A stretch of 64,000 nucleotides of DNA from assembly GCF_030408715.1 (NCBI RefSeq), contig NZ_CP047202.1:1266294-1330293 (forward strand), read 5' to 3'. This document shows positions 23,894-33,631 of this stretch, piece by piece. Position numbers and translations under genes: made by a program. A model generated the notes under the pieces. That model was not told the origin of the DNA. It saw only the letters and a list, made by a program, of their open reading frames with translations, and searched no databases. The DNA comes from Corynebacterium confusum (GTDB lineage Bacteria; Actinomycetota; Actinomycetes; Mycobacteriales; Mycobacteriaceae). Each line of letters begins with the position of its first letter. The first letter of the stretch is position 1.

Positions 23894-26671
23894 TTAGGCG
23901 CCGATGGCCACCACGCCGCGCTGAATAGCGTCCATGGCCCGGCGGGCGTTGGCGCGGATGCCTTCTTCGTAGCCGGTCTTGGCGACTTGCTGGAGCAGAT
24001 CCACCACCTGGCGACACCAGCGCACGAAGTCGCCGGGGGTCAACTCCGCGCCGCACTCGGCCGCCGCGGCCAGACAATAGCCCAGCGGGGCACCCGCAGC
24101 CCACTGGTGCATGGCCAAGGCGAAGCCGGGCTCCGGCTCCCGGGTGACCGGCAGGCGGTGGCGCTGCTCGTCGGCGACCAGCTCGGTGTAGATGCGCCAG
24201 GTGGCGTTCATCGCGTCGGCCATCGCGTCGGTGGCGGCCTCCGGCTCCCCGCGGGTGGCCTTGCGGTTCTCGAACGTGCACACAGAGACCACGCCGGCCA
24301 GCTCCGCCGGGTCCAGGTCGTTCCAGATCCCGCGCTTGAGACACTGCGCGACCAAAAGATCCGACTCGTTGTGGATCTTGGCCAGGCGCTCGCCCTCCTC
24401 GGTGATCTCCGGGTGCCGGTCCGTGCCCGCGCCGACGAACTCGACGTAGTCCATCTCAGACAGCAGGTCAACGATGCGCTCGAAGGTGCGGCCCAGGGTG
24501 TCGGTAGCCTGGGTGATCTTGGAGCGCAGCTTGTCTGCGTCCTTCTCGCGCCGGGCCAGCTTGTGGGCCATGCTGGCCAGCTGTTCCCGGTCCGTGGCGG
24601 GCCAGGCGTGGACCGGGTGCTGGCGGATGGCATCGCGCAGCTCGCCGACCTTCTTGTTGGGCCGGTGCCGCGGGGTCAGACGCATCTTCTTCGGCCGCGG
24701 GTACTTGTTGCGCTGGAAGAGCTTCTGGACGTAGCCCGCGGACTTGCGCGGCGCCTTGGTCACGCGCCTAGGCAGCTTCATATGGCCGACCACGATGGGC
24801 GGGTTGGCAATACCGGAGGCGTCGATACGGCCCGACCAACCGCCTTCCGTGGTCACCCACGGGCGCGGATCCTTGGTCTGGTTGGCTGGCGTGTTGACCA
24901 CCGCCAGCAACGGCTGCTTCTTGGTAGCCAGGGCGATGACGTCGCCGACCTGCAGCTTGGCCAGGACCGTGGTGACCTCCTTGGAGCGTTCCTGCTTGCC
25001 GTTGACCTGGGAGGAGCGTTCCTCAGCGGTCAGCTCCTGGCGCAGCTGGATATAGTCCAGCAGCTCCTGGCGGGCGGTAGCGGCATCGCAAGCCGGCGGG
25101 GCCAGCGCGCTGATGAGTTCGTCGAGCTGCTCGCGCAGCTGGCGGGCGCGGTGCTCGGCCTTTTCAACCTCGCGGGTCTCCTCCACCACGGATCCGTCGG
25201 CCTGGAACTGCGCAAAAGACTTTTCCATCAGGCGCAGCGAATCCTCGAAGCCGAGCATGCCTAGCAGGTTGATGGCCATGTTGTAGCCGGGCTGGAAGGT
25301 GGAGACCAGCGGGTAGGTGCGCGTGGAGGCCAGACCCGCCACGTAGTGCGGATCCATCGCCGGGGCCCACTGGACCACCGCGTTGCCCAGCGTGTCGATG
25401 CCGCGGCGGCCGGCGCGGCCGGTCAGCTGCGTGTACTGGCCCGGGGTGAGATCCACGTGGGCCTCGCCATTGAACTTGATGAGCTTTTCCAGCACCACCG
25501 TGCGCGCCGGCATGTTGATGCCCAGCGCCAGGGTCTCAGTGGCGAAGACCGCGCGTACCAGCCCGCGGACGAAGAGGTCTTCGACGATGTGGCGGAAGGC
25601 CGGCAGCATCCCGGCGTGGTGGGCGGCAAAACCGCGGCTGAGCGCGGTGCGCCAAGACTTAAAGTTCAGCACCTCGAGATCTTCTTCTGGGATTCCCTCG
25701 ACACCGGCGTTGACCGTCTCAACAATCTCGGCTGCTTCCTCCGGGGTGGTCAGGCTCATGCGGGAGCGCAGGCACTGGTAGAGCGCGCCGTCGCAGCCGG
25801 CCCGGGAGAAAATGAAGGTAATCGCCGGCAACATGTCCTTGCCCTGCAGGGCCTTGAGAACCTCCGGTCGGCCCAGCGGGCGGTAGCGATCCTGCGGGCG
25901 TCGTGCGCCGCTGCGGCCGCCGCCCGAGCGCGCCCGAAAGCCCTTGCCCGACTGGTAGTCGGCCCGCCCCTCGTCCGTATCGCCTGCCTCCAAGCGGCGC
26001 ATGCGGCGGAGAAGCTCGTGGTTGACCTCCCCGTCGGTGCCGGGTTCGAAAAGCGAATAGACCTGCCGGCCAATCATCATCCACTGGTCCAGCGGCACCG
26101 GGCGGTGCTCGGAGACGATGACTTCGGTCTCGCCGCGCACCGCGCGCAGCCACCGTCCGAACTCCTCCGAGTTCGACACCGTGGCGGACAAACCGATGAT
26201 TGAGACGTACTCGTCGAGGTTTAGAATCACCTCTTCCCAGACCGCGCCGCGGGAGGCATCCGCCAGGAAATGGATCTCGTCCATGACCACGTGACTTAAT
26301 CGATCTAGCGCAGGCGACTTCGCGTAGATCATGTTGCGCAGCACCTCGGTGGTCATCACGACGATCTCCGCGTCGCCGTTGATGGAAACGTCACCGGTGA
26401 GCAGGCCGACGGCGTCCTCGCCGTGTTGGTCGACCAGGTCGTGGTACTTCTGGTTGCTCAGCGCCTTAATCGGGGTGGTGTAAAAGCATTTGGTGCCCCG
26501 GGACAGCGCCAAGGAGACCGCGAATTCGCCGACAACTGTCTTGCCCGCGCCGGTTGGCGCGCACACCAGCACCCCGCTTCCGCGCTCTACCGCCTGGCAG
26601 CCGAGTAGCTGGAACTCATCGAGCGAATAGGACAGATTGTGCGAGAAGTATTCCAGATGCGACTGCGTCAT
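23894..26671 (-). CDS. helY: HelY/Mtr4-like superfamily 2 DEVH-type RNA helicase
   Basis: 925 residues. Walker A CAPTGAGKT (about 37-45), TTPIKALSNQKYHD, the DEIH box in HVVMDEIHFLADASRG (about 131-134), GLSATVSN, FIFSRAGCDG, the motif IV-VI region ATETLALGINMPARTVV and TQLTGRAGRRGID. The long C-terminal part is the Mtr4/Ski2-like helical domain (DSHCT), ending REQLASMAHKL...MDAIQRGVVAIGA. Expected role in RNA processing or turnover. As in mycobacteria it directly follows tatC (21 bp), at the end of the Pup/Paf/Tat cluster. Confidence 0.93.
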   Translation of the reverse strand: MTQSHLEYFSHNLSYSLDEFQLLGCQAVERGSGVLVCAPTGAGKTVVGEFAVSLALSRGTKCFYTTPIKALSNQKYHDLVDQHGEDAVGLLTGDVSINGDAEIVVMTTEVLRNMIYAKSPALDRLSHVVMDEIHFLADASRGAVWEEVILNLDEYVSIIGLSATVSNSEEFGRWLRAVRGETEVIVSEHRPVPLDQWMMIGRQVYSLFEPGTDGEVNHELLRRMRRLEAGDTDEGRADYQSGKGFRARSGGGRSGARRPQDRYRPLGRPEVLKALQGKDMLPAITFIFSRAGCDGALYQCLRSRMSLTTPEEAAEIVETVNAGVEGIPEEDLEVLNFKSWRTALSRGFAAHHAGMLPAFRHIVEDLFVRGLVRAVFATETLALGINMPARTVVLEKLIKFNGEAHVDLTPGQYTQLTGRAGRRGIDTLGNAVVQWAPAMDPHYVAGLASTRTYPLVSTFQPGYNMAINLLGMLGFEDSLRLMEKSFAQFQADGSVVEETREVEKAEHRARQLREQLDELISALAPPACDAATARQELLDYIQLRQELTAEERSSQVNGKQERSKEVTTVLAKLQVGDVIALATKKQPLLAVVNTPANQTKDPRPWVTTEGGWSGRIDASGIANPPIVVGHMKLPRRVTKAPRKSAGYVQKLFQRNKYPRPKKMRLTPRHRPNKKVGELRDAIRQHPVHAWPATDREQLASMAHKLARREKDADKLRSKITQATDTLGRTFERIVDLLSEMDYVEFVGAGTDRHPEITEEGERLAKIHNESDLLVAQCLKRGIWNDLDPAELAGVVSVCTFENRKATRGEPEAATDAMADAMNATWRIYTELVADEQRHRLPVTREPEPGFALAMHQWAAGAPLGYCLAAAAECGAELTPGDFVRWCRQVVDLLQQVAKTGYEEGIRANARRAMDAIQRGVVAIGA

Positions 26672-26692
26672 AGCCGCCCAGCTTACCCGGCC

Positions 26693-27844
26693 CTAGAGTA
26701 CGTCGTCGAAGAAGCCGCTCTCCGGTTGCTGCGGGCGGGCCGGACGGCTGCTGCCCTGCGGCTGGAAATGAGCGCTCACCGGACGCGCGGACGCCGGGGC
26801 GCTGGGGTGGCTGCTCGGCGGGTTAACCGGGGTGGGCGCGGGTACCGGTTCGGTCGGCCCCACCGCGCCCGGGCCGGTGCCCAGCGGCGAGGCCTGCTCG
26901 TCGTCCAGGTCCATCCAGACCGGGCGCTGGCGGTTGCGACGCTTGTCGTTGATGCGGCAGAACTGGAAGGCCGACTCGATGAGAATCCACAGGGCCGCCG
27001 CCAAAGCAATGAGCGAGTAAGGGTCGGCCGGGGTGATGAAGGCGGAGATGATCATCACGATGATGAACAGGATGCGGCGCTTGCCCTTGACGTGCTCGTA
27101 CTCGAGCACCCCCACCAGGTTCAGCGCGATGATGAGCAGCGGGACTTCAAAGGCGATTCCGAAGAGGATGAGCATGGTCAGCATCAGGCCGAAATACTCC
27201 TTACCGGTCAGCGCGGCGGTCTGGTACTCCGCGCCGATGGACATCAGGAATTCCAGGCCCTCGGAGAGGACGAAGTAGGCCAGCGCGGCGCCGGTGACGA
27301 AGAGCACGCCAGCGACGCTGACGAACATGAAGGTGTAACGCTTTTCCTTCTTGTGCAGGCCCGGCACGATAAACGCCCACACTTGGTAGAGCCAGACGGG
27401 CGAAGAGATGACCGCGCCGGCCAGGGCGCCTACCTTGATGCGCAGCATCAGCATCTCGAACGGGGTCGTGGCCAGCAGGCGGCACGTGCCGTCGTTAGTA
27501 AAGTCGGCGCGCTTGTCCGCTGGCAGAGAGCAATAAGGCTCGCGGAGGATCTCGCCCAGGGTAGGCCAACCAAACGGGGCGTTTTGGTACCAGAGGAAAC
27601 CAATGACCGTGCCGATGACCAGGGCGATGAGCGAGTAGACGATCCGCCGGCGCAACTCCTGGAGGTGCTCGATGAGCGTCATCTCCCCCGTCGGGTTCTT
27701 ACGTGCCCGGCGGGCTTCCTGCGCCTTCTTCAGGCGTGCCCACGCGCCCCCGTGCTGCCGTTGACGGCGAGCCGGCGCACCGGCGCGAGCACTGGGTTGC
27801 GGTAGGGACCGCGAACCTTCAGAACCCTTCGGGCTAGGTGACAT
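26693..27844 (-). CDS. tatC: Twin-arginine translocase subunit TatC
   Basis: 383 residues, longer than the usual 250-320 because of a basic N-terminal extension of about 55 residues and a Pro/Ser/Ala-rich C-tail of about 90. The core begins TLIEHLQELRRRIVYSLIAL, has six membrane helices and the conserved cytoplasmic loop signatures (LWYQNAPFGWPTLGE, TTPFEMLMLRIKVGALAGAVISSPVWLYQVWAFIVPGL). Receptor for twin-arginine signal peptides, working with TatA. The start at 27844 is kept because corynebacterial TatC proteins carry such an extension, although the ribosome site (AGGAAG) is distant. Confidence 0.94.
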   Translation of the reverse strand: MSPSPKGSEGSRSLPQPSARAGAPARRQRQHGGAWARLKKAQEARRARKNPTGEMTLIEHLQELRRRIVYSLIALVIGTVIGFLWYQNAPFGWPTLGEILREPYCSLPADKRADFTNDGTCRLLATTPFEMLMLRIKVGALAGAVISSPVWLYQVWAFIVPGLHKKEKRYTFMFVSVAGVLFVTGAALAYFVLSEGLEFLMSIGAEYQTAALTGKEYFGLMLTMLILFGIAFEVPLLIIALNLVGVLEYEHVKGKRRILFIIVMIISAFITPADPYSLIALAAALWILIESAFQFCRINDKRRNRQRPVWMDLDDEQASPLGTGPGAVGPTEPVPAPTPVNPPSSHPSAPASARPVSAHFQPQGSSRPARPQQPESGFFDDVL

Positions 27845-27914
27845 CGCTTCTAGAACACTTCCTGGTTAGCACGACACAAGACGAACAGCTCCCGCGAACG
27901 GGCGGGTAGGGATT

Positions 27915-28220
27915 TTACTGATTGTCAGGACGCGGTGCCTGCTGGTTGTTCTGGTCGTAGCGCGGCTGCATCTGCGGGCTGTTCCAGAAGTCCTCGTCCG
28001 ACTGCTGCTGGCTAGCCGGGGTCTGGCTGATCTGCCCCTGCTGCTGGCGCTGCTGCTCGTCCTGGTAGCGCTGGTCGTCATTGCCCATCTCGTGGACCTC
28101 CGACTTGAAAATGCGCATCGAACGACCCATCGAGCGGGCCAGGTCCGGCAACTTCTTCGCGCCGAAAAGCAGCACGATCAGCAGAATGATAATGGCAATT
28201 TGGGCGGGTCCGACCGTCAT
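27915..28220 (-). CDS. tatA: Sec-independent translocase subunit TatA
   Basis: 101 residues from ATG 28220, preceded by an extended GGAGGAGAAGGAG. A single N-terminal helix ([42 protein letters not shown]) with the [11 protein letters not shown] hinge is the TatA signature, followed by a Gln-rich, flexible cytoplasmic tail. Forms the pore-like oligomer recruited by TatC. Located 70 bp before tatC in the same orientation. Confidence 0.95.
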   Translation of the reverse strand: MTVGPAQIAIIILLIVLLFGAKKLPDLARSMGRSMRIFKSEVHEMGNDDQRYQDEQQRQQQGQISQTPASQQQSDEDFWNSPQMQPRYDQNNQQAPRPDNQ

Positions 28221-28323
28221 AGTATTTCTCTCCTTCTCCTCCACAGGCGCCGCGGAGCGGCTGTTTTGCCCCTAAGAGCCTAACGCATTCGCTGGTGGCT
28301 TGCTAAAGGCTGCCAGCGGATAA

Positions 28324-29280
28324 TTAGTCAGTATATCTCCGCAGGCCCGCCTCGCTGGCATGCGCAATAGCATTCTTAACCGAATCTGGGCCAATTACCC
28401 GGAACCTGTCAGCATGCCCGACGGCAAAGCGCGCGAACCACTCCGCCGATCCGATAGGCATAGAGGCTGCTACGAAGCCGTTTCCGAGGTCCTCCCCCAG
28501 CCGGATCTCGTAGTCATCGGCCAGCCAGGTGGCTTCCTTCTTGAGCTCAATATGGGCTCTGTCACTGTCCGCCAAACCGAAGGGATCGCGCGGGTCGAAG
28601 TCGAGCTGACGCAGATGGGGCTGGGCCTCGTCGTCCAGGACCGTGGCCTGGCGGATCCGGTCCATGCGGAAGCGCCGGTGCTCGTCCTTGTCTTCCTCCC
28701 AGGCCGCCAGGTAGACCTGCGAGTCGAAGATGAAGATACGGGCCGGGTGGACGGTACGGGTGCGTTCCTCGTTTGAGCTGGCTGACCAGTAGCGCAACCG
28801 CAGTTGCCGCTTAGTCTCAATGGCGCGGGCGGCCGCCACCTGGGCGGCTGACTCGGCCTCCTCCGGCTGGGCGATGGAGTCGTAGATGGCCCTGGTCTTA
28901 TCGTCCATGATCCCGCGGACCTTTTCCGCAGCGCTTTGGACTGCCGCCGTGTCGATGAGCCCCGGCATGGACTCCAGCGACTCCAGGGTCAGCAGCAGCG
29001 CGCCGGCCTCCGTGGGCGTCAGCCGCAGCGCCTGGTTGAGCCCTTGGTCGTCCACGATGGTCACGCCCTCGCGGTAACCGAAGCTGATGTCGATCAGATC
29101 CTCGGTGCGCTGCCCCACCCCGGAGCAAAACAGGCGGTTGAGCGCGCTGTTGAGCTCAGCCACCTCCATCCCGAGGTCCTGGGCGGCTTCCATGAGGGTG
29201 GCCTTCGGGTGGCTGCGGAAATACGGGATCAAGTTCAAGGACTGGACTAGGGCGTGCAGTTTCTGGGGTGCGTCGGCCAT
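28324..29280 (-). CDS. pafC: WYL-domain regulator PafC
   Basis: 318 residues. N-terminal helix-turn-helix region (LNLIPYFRSHPKATLMEAAQDLGM), central WYL-type domain with LRLRYWSASSNEERTRTVHPARIFIFDSQVYLAAWEEDKDEHRRFRMDRIRQATV, and a C-terminal WCX-like domain. With PafB it forms the activator of DNA-damage genes in mycobacteria, so it is not itself part of the pupylation chemistry. The start overlaps the pafB stop (TAATG). Located between the Pup ligase genes and tatA, as in mycobacteria. Confidence 0.92.
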   Translation of the reverse strand: MADAPQKLHALVQSLNLIPYFRSHPKATLMEAAQDLGMEVAELNSALNRLFCSGVGQRTEDLIDISFGYREGVTIVDDQGLNQALRLTPTEAGALLLTLESLESMPGLIDTAAVQSAAEKVRGIMDDKTRAIYDSIAQPEEAESAAQVAAARAIETKRQLRLRYWSASSNEERTRTVHPARIFIFDSQVYLAAWEEDKDEHRRFRMDRIRQATVLDDEAQPHLRQLDFDPRDPFGLADSDRAHIELKKEATWLADDYEIRLGEDLGNGFVAASMPIGSAEWFARFAVGHADRFRVIGPDSVKNAIAHASEAGLRRYTD

Positions 29281-30326
29281 TAGTTGCGGGCCTCCTTGTC
29301 TTGGTCCTGCTTGTCCTGGGAAGCGGTGGCGGCAGCCGCGCGCAGCAGCGCGGCGATGTCGTCGCGCACGCTGGTCGGCTCGAGAACCTCCACGTCCGCG
29401 GCGTATCCGGCGGCCGTGCGCACGAGGAAGTCGCGGGAGATGTTTTCTACCACCACGGTGCCGTCGACCCCTGGCGTCCCGAGGGCGGCCAGCTCGCCGG
29501 CGCGGCCGGCGGGGATGCGCAGCACGGCGCGGCCGACGACGTCCCGGTTGAGGGAGGCTTCCACGACCTCCTGCAGGGACTGCGTAGGGTGGGCATGCTC
29601 TGGGGCCTGGCGGGTCGCCCGGATCTCGGCGACCCGCAGCAGCCGGAAGGCACGCGGCGCGCCGCGGTCGTTATCCCAGCCCACCAGGTAAACGCGGTTG
29701 TGCAGGGTCACCAGCCCCCACGGGTCCATGGAGCGGGACTGGGCACTTTGCTGCGGGCCCGGCACGTAGGTGAAGTTAATCCGCAGCCCCTCGCGCACGG
29801 TGGTCAGAATGTCGCGGACAATGTACGGCTCCAGGCGGGTCAGGTCATTGTCCGCGGTGTAGACGGGAGCGCCGCTTAGGTCGCGGGAGGCCCCGGAGGC
29901 CGCGATCTTCGTCCACGCGGACGAGGAGAACGAGCTCAGCCCGCCCGGCTGCCCCATCCCGGCGGCAACGCCTAAGACCATGGCCTCTTCCGGGGTGAAC
30001 TCGACCTCAGCTAGCTGGTAATCAGCCTGCTGCATGCGGTAGACCGACAGGCTGCGGTCCTGGCCTGGCCCTGCGCTGGCTTTGGACGCTGACTGCGTGA
30101 CCGGAACGCCGGCGCGCTGCAGGCTGCGGATGTCCCGGCTGAGCTGTTTCTGGAAGGCCTCGTCGCCCAAGTCTTGGTAGCCCGCGACGTGGGAACGGAT
30201 CCAGGCGGCGGAGCGGTCCGGGCTACCGCCGTTCGAGGCCGCGCCGTGGAGGGCGAAGCAGAGATTGGTCAAACGCTCGACAGCCTTGTCGCGGCGCGAG
30301 CCCTGCGAGACGGTATCATCAGCCAA
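29280..30326 (-). CDS. pafB: WYL-domain regulator PafB
   Basis: 348 residues from a TTG at 30326 (GGAG 5 nt upstream). The frame is open further upstream, but that sequence overlaps pafA and shows no homology. HTH (KAVERLTNLCFALHGAA...FQKQLSRDIRSLQRAGVPV) is followed by the WYL domain (LRINFTYVPGPQQSAQSRSMDPWGLVTLHNRVYLVGWDNDRGAPRAFRLLRVAEI) and the WCX region. Heterodimerises with PafC; in Mycobacterium the pair activates DNA-repair promoters. 68 bp follow pafA. Confidence 0.9.
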   Translation of the reverse strand: MADDTVSQGSRRDKAVERLTNLCFALHGAASNGGSPDRSAAWIRSHVAGYQDLGDEAFQKQLSRDIRSLQRAGVPVTQSASKASAGPGQDRSLSVYRMQQADYQLAEVEFTPEEAMVLGVAAGMGQPGGLSSFSSSAWTKIAASGASRDLSGAPVYTADNDLTRLEPYIVRDILTTVREGLRINFTYVPGPQQSAQSRSMDPWGLVTLHNRVYLVGWDNDRGAPRAFRLLRVAEIRATRQAPEHAHPTQSLQEVVEASLNRDVVGRAVLRIPAGRAGELAALGTPGVDGTVVVENISRDFLVRTAAGYAADVEVLEPTSVRDDIAALLRAAAATASQDKQDQDKEARN

Positions 30327-30394
30327 GTTCTCTCCGCTCTCCTTCCCCGTGGCACGAGCTCGCCGGCCGGTTTCGCCGGCTGGACAGCACCTGC

Positions 30395-31837
30395 CTAGTG
30401 TCCTTGATTTTCCTGCATGTAGTCTAGCAGCGGTTGCAGGCGGGCATCGTCCGCAACGAAGGGATCCAGGAACTGCTCTACGCGGGGCTCGGGGCGGTTG
30501 ACCTTGAGCTTGGTCCAGTCCACCGTCACGTTCGCTCCGGTCTGACGCGCGGCGGCCAGGAACTTCCCGCGCAGCGTGGCCCGGGTCGTGGCCGGGGCCT
30601 GCTCTCGGGCGGCCGCGATGGCCTCGTCCGTGGTCCACCGCCGGACCAGCCCGCGGCGGCTCAGCACGCTGTAGAGACCCCGGCCGCCCCGGATATCGTG
30701 GTAGGTCAGATCGACCTGCGCCAGCTTGGGGTGCGACCAATCGCAGTCCAGTTTCGCCCGGAAGCTTTCCAGGAGCTTCTTCTTGATCACCCAGTCGATT
30801 TCCTGATCGACTTGGCTGAAGTCCTGCGTCTCCACGGCCGTGACGGTCCGCCTCCACAGGTCAACAACCCGGCGCATCTCGCTATTAGAGGTTCCCTCGT
30901 CGGGGCGCTCATTGAGCCACCGCGCCGCGGCGCCGACTAGGCGGCGCTGGACCGCGATGGCCGGGACGGTGCTGCCGTCCGCCAGGCTCAGTGGGGTCTG
31001 CCCGGTCGGGTCTGCGGCGATGGCACGCATCTGGGCAATGGGCTCGGTGATAGCGAAGCTGGGCACGTCAAAGCCGGCCTCGAGCATCTCTAGCATCAAC
31101 AGGGCCGAGCCCACCTTCAGCGCGAAGGTCGGCTCCGCCATATTCGAGTCACCCACGATGACGTGCATGCGGCGGAAGCGGGACGAGTCCCCGTGCGGCT
31201 CGTCGCGGGTATTGATGATGGGCCGGGAGCGCGTGGTCGCCGAGGAAACGCCCTCCCAGACCTGGTCGGCGCGCTGCGAGAGCACGAACTGCGCGGGAGC
31301 GGATCCCGTCGCCGGCTTGATGCGCCCGGCGCCGCAGATGAGCTGCCGAGTAATGAAAAACGGCAGCAGCGCCGTGCCCAGCTCCTTGAGCACGAGGTGG
31401 CGCGAGATCAAGTAGTTCTCGTGGCAACCGTAGGAATTGCCGGCCGAGTCCACGTTGTTCTTGAACAGGTAGACCGCATTGGCCTCCCCGCTAGCACGCA
31501 GTTCGTCCTCTGTGGCGCGCGCGAGCTCGTCGACGATGGCATCGCCGGCGCGCTCGTGATTGAGCAGCTGGGTCAGGCTGTCGCACTCGGCCGTGGCCAC
31601 CTCGGGGTGCGAGCCGACGTCCAGGTAGAGGCGCGAGGAATTGGCGGTGAAAATATTCGAGGACGAATACTTCTCCACCACGGGGCGGAAGAGCTTGCGC
31701 GCTAGCTCATCCGGGTCCAGCCCGCGGCGGTCCGCCGGGGACGAGGAGAACAGCCCGTATTCGGTCTCGATGCCCATGATCCGGCGCGCGAAAGGCCCGG
31801 GGGCTTGCTGCGGGCCGTTAAATGACAGTGGGCTCAC
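30395..31837 (-). CDS. pafA: Pup--protein ligase PafA
   Basis: 480 residues, GTG start at 31837 only 3 bp after the pup stop. RRIMGIETEYGLF contains the Glu residues of the glutamine-synthetase-like active site; further landmarks are NGSRLYLDVGSHPEVATAE-like SSRLYLDVGSHPEVATAECD, YLFKNNVDSAGNSYGCHENY and [29 protein letters not shown]. It attaches the C-terminal Glu of Pup to substrate lysines using ATP. The short N-terminal extension before RRIMG is variable in the family. Immediate coupling to pup and the absence of prcBA between them fit corynebacteria. Confidence 0.95.
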   Translation of the reverse strand: MSPLSFNGPQQAPGPFARRIMGIETEYGLFSSSPADRRGLDPDELARKLFRPVVEKYSSSNIFTANSSRLYLDVGSHPEVATAECDSLTQLLNHERAGDAIVDELARATEDELRASGEANAVYLFKNNVDSAGNSYGCHENYLISRHLVLKELGTALLPFFITRQLICGAGRIKPATGSAPAQFVLSQRADQVWEGVSSATTRSRPIINTRDEPHGDSSRFRRMHVIVGDSNMAEPTFALKVGSALLMLEMLEAGFDVPSFAITEPIAQMRAIAADPTGQTPLSLADGSTVPAIAVQRRLVGAAARWLNERPDEGTSNSEMRRVVDLWRRTVTAVETQDFSQVDQEIDWVIKKKLLESFRAKLDCDWSHPKLAQVDLTYHDIRGGRGLYSVLSRRGLVRRWTTDEAIAAAREQAPATTRATLRGKFLAAARQTGANVTVDWTKLKVNRPEPRVEQFLDPFVADDARLQPLLDYMQENQGH

Positions 31838-31840
31838 CGT

Positions 31841-32038
31841 CTACTGACCGCCCTTCTGCACGTAGTGGCGGACGAATTCCTCGGCGTTGTTTTCCAACAG
31901 GCCGTCGATCTCATCGAGCAGGTCGTCGGTTCCGCTGGTCGAAATCTGCGCCTGGCCGGAACCCAAGGCGCCGTCTTCGGCGGCACCGCCCTGGTCGTCG
32001 CCGCCACCGGAGTGAATCTGTTGGTTCTGCTGTGACAT
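31841..32038 (-). CDS. pup: Prokaryotic ubiquitin-like protein Pup
   Basis: 65 residues, acidic and mostly disordered. C-terminal half TDDLLDEIDGLLENNAEEFVRHYVQKGGQ shows the coiled-coil binding helix for Mpa/ARC and a terminal GGQ. The final Gln means Dop must deamidate it to Glu before PafA can attach it. Located between dop (75 bp upstream) and pafA (3 bp downstream). Confidence 0.97.
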   Translation of the reverse strand: MSQQNQQIHSGGGDDQGGAAEDGALGSGQAQISTSGTDDLLDEIDGLLENNAEEFVRHYVQKGGQ

Positions 32039-32113
32039 GGTGTTGTCTTCTCCCTTCCCAGGCTCAGTGCCTGTTAGGTACGTCTGGCTAAACCTTGGTT
32101 CGTGCTACTAGTT

Positions 32114-33631
32114 CTAACGGTACTCCGGGCTAATCCCGTCGGCCTTGAGCCGGGAGATGAGCTGGTCCAGGTCCAGCTCGCCGTGGAGTATCGCCTCGCG
32201 GGTCTCCGGCGCGGCCGTTAAGAGCTCATCCAGCTCGAAAAGCGCGGTCAGATCTCCGCGTCGAAGCGCCACGTACTGCCAGTTCGCCGAAACCAGATCC
32301 GCGGCGTAGTGCTGCATGAAGGCACCACGCAGGCCGGCCCGGGAGCCCGGCGGGGCAACGTCGGCGGCGCGCTCGATCTCTTCCTCGCTGACCAGCGTAC
32401 GCATCTGCCCGCGGCGCACCAGCGCGTGGTAGAGGGACTTGCCTGGGTCGATATCGGTGTACTGCAGGTCGATAAGCGCCAGCTTGGGGTCGTCCGCCGC
32501 CACGCCGCGGTCCAGGTAGCCCTTGATGAGGCGGTACTTGGCCACCCAGTCCAGCAGGTGAGCGGCCTGCAGCGGATCGGTACTCAAGAGCTCGACGACC
32601 TCGTCGAAGCGGCGCAGGACCTCGCGCTCGGCGTCGGTGTCCGCGCTAACCCGCGATCGGTAAACGGCCAGGATTTCCAACGCGGTCATCTGCCCGCCAC
32701 CGCACAACGGCAACTTCTCCTTGAGCTCCAAGTCCCGGCTGACGGTGCGCACGGCTTCGACCGGATCGGCCAGCCGCACGTCGCTGAAGTCCACGCCGGC
32801 CTCGATAGCGTCCATGACCAGCGAGGTCATCCCCAGCTTCAGCAGGTTGGAGGTCTGCGACATGTTGGCGTCGCCGATGATGACGTGCAGGCGCCCGAAC
32901 TGGTGGGCGTCGGCGTGCGGCTCGTCGCGGGTGTTGATGATGCCGCGGTTGAGAGTGGTCTCCAAGGAGATTTCCTGCTCGATATAGTCCGCGCGCTGCG
33001 AAATTTGGAAGCCGGGCTCCTCGCCCTCCGTGCCAAGGCCCACACGCCCGGCACCGGTAACCACCTGCCGGGTCACGAAGAACGGGATGAGCCCCTGGAC
33101 GAGGTCGTCGAAGTCCGTGGTGCGGGACCACCGGTAGTTCTCGTGGGAGCCGTAGGAGGCCCCCTTGCCGTCCACGTTGTTCTTGTAGAATTTCAGCGGC
33201 GGGCAGGGCTCGTGATCGCTTAGGACCGAGGTGTCCTGCGCCGTCAACTGGGCCACGGCCGCGGCCGCCTTGCGCAGCACGACGTCGCCGGCGGCGTCGT
33301 AGAGCATGCCCTCCCAGGCGTTCCGGCACTCCGGCGAGGAGTACTCCGGGTGGGCGTGGTCGACATAGAAGCGCGCGCCGGAGGCGGTGACCACGTTGGC
33401 CACGCCGATGGCGTGCGGGTCCACCACTGGGACGGTCTGGTAGCGCTTGAGATCAAAGCCGCGGCTGTCTCGCAGCGGGTGCTCCTCGGCGAAGTCCCAG
33501 CGCGTGCGGGCGTCGGTGTATAGGGCAGCGTAGGCGACCACCGCGTGGGTCGAAGAGACGATCGGCGAGAAATCCGGCCGATCCGGCGTCACGATGGCGT
33601 ATTCGGTCTCGGTTCCTAGAAGGCGTGCCAC
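32114..33631 (-). CDS. dop: Pup deamidase/depupylase Dop
   Basis: 505 residues. Starts [21 protein letters not shown], with the GTETEY active-site segment of the Dop branch of the glutamine-synthetase-like fold. Other landmarks: [40 protein letters not shown] and [28 protein letters not shown]. It deamidates Pup-Gln to Pup-Glu and also removes Pup from substrates. The paralogous relation to PafA two genes further on is evident from these shared motifs. The start overlaps the mpa end by 16 bp. Confidence 0.95.
   Translation of the reverse strand: MARLLGTETEYAIVTPDRPDFSPIVSSTHAVVAYAALYTDARTRWDFAEEHPLRDSRGFDLKRYQTVPVVDPHAIGVANVVTASGARFYVDHAHPEYSSPECRNAWEGMLYDAAGDVVLRKAAAAVAQLTAQDTSVLSDHEPCPPLKFYKNNVDGKGASYGSHENYRWSRTTDFDDLVQGLIPFFVTRQVVTGAGRVGLGTEGEEPGFQISQRADYIEQEISLETTLNRGIINTRDEPHADAHQFGRLHVIIGDANMSQTSNLLKLGMTSLVMDAIEAGVDFSDVRLADPVEAVRTVSRDLELKEKLPLCGGGQMTALEILAVYRSRVSADTDAEREVLRRFDEVVELLSTDPLQAAHLLDWVAKYRLIKGYLDRGVAADDPKLALIDLQYTDIDPGKSLYHALVRRGQMRTLVSEEEIERAADVAPPGSRAGLRGAFMQHYAADLVSANWQYVALRRGDLTALFELDELLTAAPETREAILHGELDLDQLISRLKADGISPEYR

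Noticed and set aside
30327..30857. Upstream extension of pafB
   Set aside because: It lies within pafA on the same strand in another frame and shows no WYL or HTH similarity.
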